Assembly: GCA_016709765.1 (NCBI GenBank)
Contig: JADJMD010000012.1
Location: 789,842-853,841, forward strand
Source of the DNA: Ignavibacteriales bacterium
GTDB taxonomy: Bacteria > Bacteroidota > Ignavibacteria > Ignavibacteriales > Ignavibacteriaceae
Reading direction: 5' to 3'
Length of the DNA stretch: 64,000 bases
Positions 53,975 to 63,547 of this stretch are shown here, one piece after another. A program made the position numbers and the translations under genes. How positions within the stretch are numbered: the first letter of the stretch is position 1; every line of letters begins with the position of its first letter. The notes under the pieces were generated by a model. That model had not been told where the DNA came from. It did no database searches and saw only the letters and a list, made by a program, of their open reading frames with translations.

Positions 53975-55494
53975 TTTTCAAATTGACTGGCTTGCTAATT
54001 GGGCAAAGTACACACCAAATAAAATGTTCCTTCGTGAACATCAACGGGATGTTCAATGGAATTTTCTTGATTTCAACTTAAGAACAAATGCATTAGCAGA
54101 ATATTTACTTGATCAATACAAAAATTAAAAAGGGTGATCGCATTGCAATTTATTCTAAGAATAAATCTGAGCATAGCAATTCTATTTCTAGCTTGCATTA
54201 AAATTGGTGCATTGCTCGTTCCATTAAATTTTAGATTGATACCTCGTGAACTTGATTCTTTAATTAACGATGAAACCAAAATTATTTTTTTACGATGAAG
54301 AGTTTATAGATCACATACCGAAACTTTCTTCACTTAAAAAAATAAATGTCGTCCATTCTTTAAATGAAATCACAAGATTTTTATTAGAAAATAATGTTAA
54401 GTCAGATTTTGTCTCAAAAGAAATATTAACTGAAAATGATTCAGTGATGATTCTTTACACTGCTGGAACAACGGGTCTTTCAAAAGGTGTTATTATAACA
54501 CATAAAATGTTATTCTGGAATTCCATCAATACAGGATTACGACTTGATCTTCACTCAAGTGATCACACACAGAGTTTTGCACCTTTTTTTCACACAGGCG
54601 GTTGGAATGTATTATTTACCCCCTTTCTTCATCACGGCGCATCGCATACATTGTTAACACAATTTGATGCTGATTTGATTTTACAATTGATGGAACAAGA
54701 AAAAACAACATTGCTCTTTGGTGTTCCAACAATGTTACAAATGATGTCTGATTCACCTTACTTTAAAAAAGTTGATTTGTCTAAAGTTAGATATGCAATT
54801 GTTGGTGGAGCCCCAATGCCAATCCCACTAATCAACATATGGCATAAAAAAAGGTATTTATATAAGACAGGGTTTTGGTTTAACAGAAGTCGGCCCGAAT
54901 TGTTTTTCTCTTCATCAGGATGATGCAATTAGAAAAAAAGGATCAATCGGGTTTCCAAATTTCTATATCGAGACAAAAATTGTAAAAGAAGATGGAGGTG
55001 AATGTACTAAAAACGAAGTTGGCGAGCTATGGTTAAAATCTCCAGTTGTTACGCCGGGCTACTGGAAAAATGAAAAAGAGACAAATAAGTCGATAACAGA
55101 TGGCTGGTTTCATACAGGTGATTTAGTAAAACGTGACGCAGAAAATTATTTCTATGTAGTTGATCGTAAAAAGAATATGTACATAAGCGGGGGTGAAAAT
55201 GTTTTTCCGGCTGAGATTGAATCCCTATCTATATACAAATGATAAAATAAAAGAAGTTGCAGTTATTGGTGTTGAAGATCAAAAATGGGGTGAAGTAGGT
55301 AAAGCTTATGTTGTTCTAAAAGAAAATTGTACTGCTTCACAAAATGAAATATTAGAATACTGCAAGGAAATCTTGCAAAGTATAAAATTCCAAAACATAT
55401 AGAGTTTATTGATGAGCTTCCTAAAACCGAAGCGGGAAAAATTGATAAAAAGAAATTAATTCAAAGACACTTAGATTCATTAAATAATAATTAA
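53967..55494 (+). CDS. Acyl-CoA ligase (AMP-forming), several frameshifts
   Basis: Read across at least five breaks (near 54110, 54170, 54281, 54862, 55225 and 55375) this is an ANL-family acid-CoA ligase of about 510 residues. Motifs in order are MILYTAGTTGLSKGVIITHK (ATP loop; Ala replaces the usual Ser), APFFHTGGWNVLF, GFGLTEVGPN, TDGWFHTGDLVKRD and DRKKNMYISGGENVFPAEIE. The catalytic Lys motif is PKTEAGKIDKKKL. It activates a carboxylic acid to its CoA thioester in the cytoplasm. The start overlaps the symporter stop and has CAGGAGA upstream, so import and activation are translationally coupled. Confidence 0.9.
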
Positions 55495-55516
55495 ATTCAA
55501 TAAAAAAGGAGTTCTT

Positions 55517-56413
55517 ATGAAAAACTTACTAGTTTTATTCCTGTTTGCTAGCCTAACGTTTTTATACTTTGGTTGCAGTAAAAGTGAAGACAATCCTATC
55601 GTTACACCACCTGCTGATGATGTAATTGTTAATACCTGGATATCAGAAGGTGCTGGTGTTGCCCCTGGATTGGTTACACTTTTTAAAGACGTAAAAATTA
55701 CAGCCACTTTTAATTTAATAATACATATACTGTCATAGCAACAGATAGCACTGGTGCTCAAGTAACTTATTCAGGATCATATTCTGTATCGGAAAATACC
55801 GGGACAACTATTCGCTCAATTACTTTAAATCAAACAGTTCCAACTTCTGTTACATCACAGGAATTTATCAAGTTGATTCCAAGGGAATGATGAAGTATGA
55901 GGTTATCCAAACTACTCCCGCAATCACAGGCTTTACGGCCCCAGTTGCTTCAGAAGGATTTGGAAGCACCAAATATTTAGGCACGCCATTAGGAGCGACT
56001 TATATTCAGGGATTTGAACCAACTAATCCAACTATTGAGCTATTATTAGGAAACTGGTTATCAGATGGTAATAATGTCGCTCTTGGTCTCAAGTTAACTT
56101 TGAAGACTAAAAACATAACTGCCACATTTAATGCAAATAATACTTATACTGTAGTGGCAACTGACAGCAGTAACGCTACCGTTACATACCTGGTACATAT
56201 TCTACAACTGCTAATTCAAATACTTCAATAAGAAATATTACTTTAAATCAAACAGTTCCTACCTCTGTAACATCAACAGGAATTTACCGTGTTACAACGA
56301 ATGATCTTAAATATGAAGTAATCCAGACCAATCCGGCTATAGCAGGATTTTCAGCTCCAACAGCATCAGAGGGATTTGGAAGTACAAAGTACAATGGTTC
56401 ACCATTAGAATAA
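55517..56413 (+). CDS. Duplicated-domain lipoprotein, three frameshifts
   Basis: Repaired, about 298 residues. A lipoprotein signal (MKNLLVLFLFASLTFLYFGC) is followed by two tandem copies of a domain of about 125 residues, one from about 55629 and one from about 56050. Each copy has NTW/GNW-[IL]S[ED]G, ITATFN, NNTYTV[IV]ATDS, IR[SN]ITLNQTVPTSVTS, KYEVIQT and F[TS]AP..[A]SEGFGSTKY. No enzymatic motif is visible; the protein is beta-rich and probably an outer-membrane-anchored binding protein. Good AAAAAGGAG Shine-Dalgarno. It is 22 bases downstream of the acyl-CoA ligase and followed by a terminator. Confidence 0.8.
55629..56413 (+). repeat. Tandem duplication inside the lipoprotein gene
   Basis: Two copies with a period of about 420 bases align well at both DNA and protein level; for example both contain an ATTACTTTAAATCAAACAGTTCC stretch differing by one base at most. 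The second copy lets the indels in the first be placed exactly (and vice versa). Confidence 0.7.
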
Positions 56414-56453
56414 TGTGGATCCAAACATTTATTTATCAATAAAATTTTTACCT

Positions 56454-56481
56454 GACGGCGGACTATTCCGCCGTCTTTTTT
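56454..56481 (+). terminator. Rho-independent terminator
   Basis: GACGGCGGA (56454-56462) and TCCGCCGTC (56467-56475) form a GC-rich 9-base stem with a CTAT loop, followed by six Ts. It stands between the lipoprotein and barrel-protein genes, so transcription of the latter is reduced or starts anew. Confidence 0.9.
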
Positions 56482-56509
56482 ATGACTATTAATCATTGGA
56501 GGTTAACCA

Positions 56510-58049
56510 ATGAAAACATTTTACTATTTCAGTTTGTGTTATTTCTATTGATCGGAAGTCTTTTTGCTCAGGATGATAATAGACTAAAAGATCCTGCACC
56601 AAAAGAATTTCAATTTATAGGCTACTCCTTTACAAGAGCAACAGGTTCAAATGTTACTCCCACAAATGATATTTTGCAGGGACAAGTAATTGGAAGATTA
56701 TTCGGTCAAAATTCTACCAACACAATTCCTCAAACATCCGTTTATGCAGAACAAAGATTTGTTCCTTACTTTGTTTACAAACCTTCTATATTAGATGGTT
56801 TTGCTACATTCAGGGGATTATTTAAGATTGATTATACCTGGGGCGATCAGGCTTATGGTGTAGGAAACAATCGTGGCGGTGCAATTAATGGTGGCCAGGT
56901 AAACTTGCAAACATTACTTGCAAATGTGGATTTAAGACCTGAAAATTCTGATTGGAATGTTGTTTTAAGGATGCAGCGTTTGTTTGATAACGTTCGTGAT
57001 CCTAATGTTAAACACACTTCAAACTGCGCAAACCAGCGGATGTAAACTTTCCTTCTGGGGCACTCAAGCAGTTGGTGCAAGTTTGTTTTACGATCTATCG
57101 CCGGTTACAAAAAGTAGATTTAGTTATTTCCAATTGTGGGAAAATGAAATAAGCAAAGACGATGATGTGACTCTGTGGATGTTTGATGTTGAATCAAGAG
57201 TACAGCCTTTGTTAGAAGTTGGTGGCAGCTTATGGTACGTTTGGGATAGGGGGTAAAAATGCGGGCGGTATTTCAGTGCTTGGCCAGGGATTAACAAGCA
57301 CTGGCAGATTATAATGGGGCTACTAAATTAGATTTGCCGGAACTAATCAAAAATATCAGGCTGATCTTGGATGGATTGGCGGCAGAGCTGCTTATAACAG
57401 AGATTTTCTTGCCGGAAGAATTTGGGCTGATGCGTTCGTTATAGCTAATGTTGGTATAATTGATACGGTAGGTACATCAATTAATAAAGCTGCGGATGTT
57501 TTGGTGTAACCGCCAATTTTAGTGCAAGTTATAAGTATGGACAGACTGCAAACGACAAAATTTCACTCGAAGCTTTTATACACCCTCAGGAGATGATAGA
57601 CGGTGTAGCGACGGGAAAATAACAAGTGTAATAACTGGAAATGTATATGGTTCACCTGTTGGAAATATATATAGTTCTCATAGAGCGCTAATACTTTTCC
57701 CTGATGCCCAAGTTGTTAATAGATATTATTCTGTTGTTCATGATATTTCTAACATGGGTCTTGGAGTTACAGCTGCTTTCTTAAATTTATATAAGAACTT
57801 TATTCCAAAATAAATTCGTGGTAAACTGGGTATAGCCTCAGCTTTATCAAACCGTAACCCCTGGGGGTGGTGATTCATATAAGGTACTGAGGTTAATGTT
57901 GAATTTAAATACATCGAGAAAGTTTTCTTAACACTTGGTGTTAGTGCTATTTACTGTGCGCTTGGTGATTTTTTAATGCACCTTCAGACACTTACTCAAA
58001 TTCTCGCCCTAAAGACATCGATGTGGCGTTTTGCAACTTAGCTGGATAA
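56510..58049 (+). CDS. Outer-membrane beta-barrel (porin-like) protein, many frameshifts
   Basis: Read across many breaks, about 510 residues. The GGAGGT site at 56498 precedes ATG 56510. A missing T in the run at 56517-56520 interrupts the signal peptide, which otherwise reads MKTFLLFQFVLFLLIGSLFA. The mature part is rich in alternating aromatic strands: FQFIGYSFTRATGSN, VYAEQRFVPYFVYKPSILDG, FRGLFKIDYTWGDQAY, WNVVLRMQRLFDNVRDPNV, SRFSYFQLWENEISKDD, FSASYKYGQT and VNVEFKYIEKVFLTLGVSAI. This fits a substrate-specific porin. I do not recognise the exact family. It may let the cluster's substrate cross the outer membrane. Confidence 0.65.
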
Positions 58050-58071
58050 TGTTTTTTAAGAGGAGGCGTAT

Positions 58072-59026
58072 ATGAAAAAATCTTTGCATCCAATCAGTAT
58101 GTTCAGTATGCTTTTATTAGTAGGATGCTCGGGTGGATATCTTGTTGGGATAAACCAGCGTTAGAGTTTTCTGATATTGATTACGGTTATCAAATAAAAA
58201 ACTGTATTAAATAATCCTAAATATCTTACATCGATCAAGGCAATGGAGTAAAACTATTATACTTGTTCATGGACTTGCAGTAATGCAGGATTTTGGAGAT
58301 ATAACATTCCTGAACTTGCATAATACTATAGAGTAATTGGGAGATCTTCCAGGTTACGGAAAATCAGAAAAGGGAGATTATTCTTATTCAAATGTCATTC
58401 TATAGATCAAATTAAAATCATTGATGAGTTAAAACTTAAAAATGTTGTTTATGTTGGTCATTCTATGGGTGGGCAAATTGGAATTAAACTTGCGAGAAAA
58501 TATCCAACTTTACTGATAAATTAATTCTTGCATCACCTCTGGGTTAATGAAGAATTCCAGAGAGGCGAAAGTGATTGGTTAAGAAGTATTGAGCAATTAA
58601 GGTGTAAATCACAACCAATAAAGGAATTAGAAAATTTATCAATAAGTTTCTACAGTTGGGAGGTGACAAATGGGAGTGGATGGTAGAGGAAAGAGTTCGA
58701 ATAAGAAAAGCATCCCGGATTTTGATGAGTTCTGCCCCCGTTGTACGTTGTGTAAAATGGAATGCTAGATGAACCAACATTCGATAAACTTAGTTTAATC
58801 AAGACTCCAACATTGGTGATTTATGGAAAGTATGATGGATTGATTCCTAATCCATATTTAAATCCCGGTTTTTACATCTGATGTTTTTGAAAAGGTGCTG
58901 AAGATATCAAAGACGTTAAACTTGTTGAGTTAGATGAAGCAGGTCATAGTTACAAATCGAAAAACCTGATGAATTTAACAAAGACAGTTTTAGATTTTCT
59001 ACGAAATAGTTTACATTTGCAGATAG
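58072..59026 (+). CDS. Alpha/beta hydrolase lipoprotein, copy 1, many frameshifts
   Basis: An AGGAGG site precedes ATG 58072. The start MKKSLHPISMFSMLLLVGCS is a lipoprotein signal. Fragments in order are ISYIDQGNGVK, ILVHGLA, DLPGYGKSEKGDYSYS, VVYVGHSMGGQIGIKLARKY (nucleophile elbow GHSMG) and EEFQRGESDWLRSI. Further on are TPTLVIYGKYDGLIPNPYL and ELDEAGHSYK-type catalytic Asp/His regions, ending near VLDFLRE. This is a membrane-anchored esterase- or lipase-like enzyme of the same family as the next gene. The end position is approximate because of several indels. Confidence 0.75.
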
Positions 59027-59059
59027 CTACCTTTGAATTAAGGAAGCATACTTACAGAT

Positions 59060-59937
59060 ATGAATTTTGTATTCTATCCAAATCAAATATCCTTACTCTG
59101 AAAAATTTATAAAAGTAAAGATTACGAAATCGCCTATATCGATGAAGGTAATTCTGAAAATATTCTACTTTTTATTCACGGACTCGGTAGTTATTTAAAG
59201 CGTGGGGATAGAAATATTCTGAATTAAAAAAACATTTCAGATGTATTGCTTTGGATTTGCCTGGGTATGGAAAATCGAGTAAACAAGTTCATTCCGGTAA
59301 GGATTAGTTTTACACAGAAATGCTTAAAGAATTCATTTCAAAACTCCGATTAAAAAATGTTTCTCTTGTCGGTCATTCTATGGGTGGGCAAATCGCTTGC
59401 TTCATATGTTATTTCGTTTCCAAGATAAGGAAATTAAAGGCTTATTCTGTAGTTTGCACCGGCGGAGATTTTTGAAACTTTTAATAGTGATGAAATCGAA
59501 TTATTAAAGAAGATCATTTCACCTGAGATTTTGTTATTCAAAACTTCAGATAATCAGGTAAAGATTAAATTATCAAATGAATTTTTTAGATGCCAGTAGA
59601 GAAGCAGAAGAAATGATTTCAGACAGAATAGCAATTAAAGATGATGAGAATTTTTAATCACTGTTCTGTAGTGTCAAATTCGTATTTGGATTATTAAATG
59701 CTCCTGTTTTTGATCGTTTAAATAAAATTAATATTCCCACATTAGTATTATTTGGAAAAATGATTTGCTTTATTCCAAGTAAATCAATACATCAAACAAC
59801 GACAGAGGAAATTGCTTTAATTGGATCATCACAAATAAAGACAACAAACTTTTACTATTAAATGATTGCGGACATTTTTTGCAGTATGAAAAGCCAGAAG
59901 AATTTGTTATCAGCTTTATCTCCATTCATAAAATAAA
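59060..59937 (+). CDS. Alpha/beta hydrolase, copy 2, many frameshifts
   Basis: Reads MNFVFYPNQISLL, KSKDYEIAYIDEGNSENILL, FIHGLGS, CIALDLPGYGKSSKQVHSG, NVSLVGHSMGGQIASYVISF (nucleophile elbow GHSMG), ASREAEEMISDRIAI and NIPTLVLFGKNDLLIPSKSI. LLLLNDCGHFLQYEKPEEFV carries the catalytic His. It is about 285 residues without a signal peptide. The sequence pattern is very close to copy 1, so the two arose by duplication; one is exported and one cytoplasmic. Likely acyl-ester or acyl-thioester hydrolases. Confidence 0.75.
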
Positions 59938-59957
59938 TTTTAGAGTTACAAATAAAA

Positions 59958-60673
59958 TTAGAAATTAATTAAAACTTTCTGAATATTTTTGATCACAGCT
60001 TGCGCAATTACATCTGCAACACTCTAAATAACTTAACATACTGCTTGATGATACTAAATGATAAATTGTGGCATCATCAGGTTCACGGAAAAATGTGACT
60101 TTAAAATACTTTTTCTATTCTCATCTCTTTCTCTTTTAATATATTCCATCGCGTTTGGCTTAGAATAATTAAAAACTTCCTGAACGTGTTTTAACCGTTG
60201 TTCAAGTGGAGCAACCAATCTTATGTAAAAAACAGTTCAGCGAATTTTGATATTATAATTGCACTACCCTACCAACTATTATTGTCTTTCCAAATTTTGC
60301 AAGTTGCAAAATTATTTCTATTGTTTTATGAATGATCGTCCATTCTGAAGGTTTAACACCAAGTAATTCATTTACCGCATCAGAAATATGACTGTATTTG
60401 TCTTCAACGGTAATATAGTTGGCAAAAACTTTTGGTAGTTGAAATTCTTCAATTACTTTATTCAGCAGTTCTTTATTAAAAATACGTCCATGGATTATCT
60501 GAATCCTTTGTTCTTGGCTGTAAAACTACTAATTAGTTTTTCAGAAACTTCGTATGAGCCAGAACCTGTCTGGCGAGATATTATGTCTAAGGAAAGATTT
60601 CTTTTTAAGTTCAGAATCTGAGGAATGGCTTAATGTATTGCTTACATTTTTCGTAAGAACCTATTGTTAACAT
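59958..60673 (-). CDS. Cytidylate-kinase-like family protein, many frameshifts
   Basis: A protein of about 235 residues on the minus strand. Fragments in order are SLDIISRQTGSGSYEVSEKL (P-loop-like region SRQTGSGS), then a helix with FNKELLNKVIEEFQLPKVFA. FGKTIIVGR precedes RLVAPLEQRLKHVQEVFNYS, and the end is ADVIAQAVIKNIQKVLINF. This pattern matches the AAA_26 cytidylate-kinase-like family, proteins with a kinase fold but uncertain substrate. The start (ATG 60673) and inner frames are provisional. It is convergent with the hydrolase genes. Confidence 0.7.
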
Positions 60674-60801
60674 AATACACCGTCCTTCCACTTTTATTTT
60701 TTGGGTAACGAGTATTTGTTTAGTTAAAGCACTATTTGCAGAATGTTTCCATTGATAGTTTAACATTTTTTTAATTAAAGTCAATCAAGTAAAGCTTCCT
60801 T

Positions 60802-62294
60802 TTATGGCTGAATACTAAACCAACTTTTAATTCTTTCTAATTCTAACCCGTTTGATGGATTGTGAAAATATTCATTCTTTGATTTATCATAAAATAATCT
60901 TTACTCCAATCATCCGCATTATGAACAATTTGTTTCATACCATCTAAAAAAAATATCTAGTTCTTTATCAGTCATTTGTTGGATGAATCGACATTCTTAC
61001 CTTTCGGGCTTCTGGAAAGATCACCGTGATCAATTTTATCGGCAGTAATAACTTTAGAATGATTTGGATCAACGTGAAGTAAATAATGCCCATAGGTTCC
61101 AGCGCACGAACAACCGCCTCTAACTTGTACACCAAAACGATCGTTCAATAATTTTACAATTAAGTTGTAGTGGATATTTTCCACATAAAGAAATTGCGCC
61201 AAGTCTGTGTTCAATATTTTCAGCAAGTATGTGGAGTGTTGGAATTTTTTAAATCTTTTAAATACAGCTTTTACAGAACTCTTCCTCCCTAGCTCTAATT
61301 TTATCCAACACCCATTTTTCTTTTAACTTTATGCAAAGTGCTGCTTTAATAGTTTGAAGAAATGCAGGGTCCCACCGTCTTCACGGGCTTCTATGTTTGC
61401 TACAAATTTATGTTGTCCCCAGGGATTTGTCCAATCAACTGTGCCGCCACCAGGTAAATCAAGGGACTTTATTTTTATAAAGTTTGGAATCAAAAACTGG
61501 AGCTCAGGTTCCCAGTCCGCCTAAAAATTTATGAGGTGAAAAATAAACTGCATCAAGTTTAGCTTCAACATCAGAAGGATTGCATATCTATTTTAACGTA
61601 CGGTGCAGAACAATGAAAATCTATAAAAAGAATTAACCACCGTACTGATGAATCATTTTTGACAGTTGATAATAATCCAGGCTCTATTCCTGTTACGTTT
61701 GAATGATAAGTAAATGCCGCAATTTTTAAGATTCTGTTTTTATACTTATCTAACTTTTTCTTAAAATCATTAAAATCAACTAAACCGGCTTCGTTGGGAT
61801 TGATTACAATTACATCCGCAATCGTACTCCAACCATGTTTGTTTGATTTGAATGATGCTCCATATGAAGTTATAGATACAACGGGCTTTTTAATTCTGCA
61901 GGAAGTTTTAAATAATCCGCGCCTAGTTGTTCAGGAATTTTTAATCCAAGCAGCCTTTGGAATTTGCAAATAACAGTAGTCATTCCGGAACCAACTTCCA
62001 ATTATTATATCATCTTTGTCACGCATTAACGTGCTCTTTAATAATTTTACTTAAGAGCTTCATGATATGCAAAAGTCATTGTTGTGCCCGTTACACTTGC
62101 CTCCAGAATGTGTGTTGCCAACAAGTGGGCCAAAAGTCTTGCAAAGTTTTTCTTCAATAGGCTTATACAATCTTCCGCTTGCAATCCCAATCGGCATAAG
62201 TGTAATTTTTTAGCGCCAAATGGTGTTTCAAATGATGTTTAAATTCCGATGATGTTTTTCGATATTGTGAAAAATATTCTTCTAATTCACTCAT
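60802..62294 (-). CDS. PLP-dependent aminotransferase class V-fold protein, many frameshifts
   Basis: Minus-strand fragments covering about 490 residues: MSELEEYFSQYRK at the start (ATG 62294), ASGRLYKPIEEKLCKTFGPL, VVSITSYGASFKSN, TIADVIVINPNEAGLVDFND and ILKIAAFTYHSNVTGIEP. DLPGGGTVDWTNPWG and then FGVQVRGGCSCAGTYGHYLL follow near the end. The last segment with its GGCSCAG is typical of a class-V aminotransferase/cysteine-desulfurase-like fold. The pyridoxal lysine cannot be assigned with certainty in this damaged stretch. The role is unknown. Confidence 0.72.
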
Positions 62295-62413
62295 ACTAAA
62301 CCTTGTTCTTTCTTATGCGAAATATAGTAATTTGCTTAACAAGGGAATCATTGGATTTTTCGGTGAATCTTTTTAATTAAATTTAACAGCCTTTTTACCA
62401 TTAGGAATATTTT

Positions 62414-63547
62414 ATGAAACGTTTACCACAAAATATTATTTTGATAATATTAATGGCTAATAGTAGCTATTTTCCACAAAAAACGATATTAATTTAAAGG
62501 TGTTGACTCTGTAATCAATAAAGCTATTGATGATAAAGCTTTTCCCGAAGTGCAGTTGTATTAGTTTACAAAGATGGGAAGATTATTTATGAAAACCTTT
62601 CGGAAATTTTACTTATGAAAAACTTCACCAATGGTTACAGCAGAATACAATTTACGATTTAGCCTCGCTTTCAAAAGTAGTTGCCACTGCAACTGCGGCA
62701 ATGCCTTGTTGTGATAGAAACTGTTTCGCTCATTGATAAGGTTGTAAAATACATTCCTGAGTTTGGCGTTAACGGAAAAGAAAATATAACAATAGGAAAT
62801 TTGCTGATTCATAATTCAGGATTAACAGCGTGGAAAAATTTTACGAAAGAGATTTAACTCCAAATGAAGGATTTTAAAGGAAATTTATTCCTCTGAGTTA
62901 AGAATATAAAACTTCGGAGAAAAACAGTTTATTCTGATTTAGGAATCATAACACTTGGAAAATTATTGAAAAAGTAACCGAAAAAAACTTTAGATGTTTT
63001 TTGTAAAGATGAAATATTTATTCCGCTTAGTATGAACTCGACATTTTACAATCCAATTGATTCTGTAAAAAATTCTGCGCCAACCGAAATGAATTAATTA
63101 TTGGAGAATGAAAACTTTACAGGGCGAAGTTCACGATGAAACTTCGGCTATGTTAAATGGAGTAGCAGGCCACGGGATGTTATTTTTCAACTGCTAATGA
63201 TATTGCAAAACTAATGGATGTATTAATGAATAAAGAGAAGTTGGGTAACAAACAGTTTATTCAGCAGAGCACAGTTGAGTATTTTACAAAAAAGTATTCT
63301 AATGAAAGCTCAGGAGCAATTGGTTTGGGATACTAAATCTGAAACTGGCTCATCATCAGAGTTTTACTTTTTCTTCAAATTCCTTTGGTCACACAGGCTT
63401 TACAGGCACTTCTATTTGGGCTGATCCTGAACGTAATTTATTTGTCGTGTTTTAACTAATCGTGTTTATCAACCAAGAGAAAATGGTAAATTAGGAAAGT
63501 ACGCGGAACTTCATAACACAATTATTAAATGTTTTGAAAAGAATTAA
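62414..63547 (+). CDS. Serine hydrolase, class C beta-lactamase family, many frameshifts
   Basis: Starts MKRLPQNIILIILMANSSYF (signal peptide). Fragments are GVDSVINKAIDDKAFPEV, YKDGKIIYENL, YDLASLSKVVATATA with the SxxK nucleophile motif, VNGKENITIGNLLIHNSGLT, TVYSDLGIITLGKIIEK with the Tyr-Ser-Asp motif, and FGHTGFTGTSIWADPERNLF with the HTG motif. The beta-lactamase/transpeptidase-like fold is used by esterases, D-aminopeptidases and beta-lactamases. The stop overlaps the next start (TAATG), so it is coupled to the GH3 gene; peptidoglycan or amino-sugar recycling is a plausible joint role. Confidence 0.82.

Noticed and set aside
60972..61226. 84-residue stand-alone protein
   Set aside because: It is a fragment of the frameshifted class-V aminotransferase, carrying its C-terminal GGCSCAG region.
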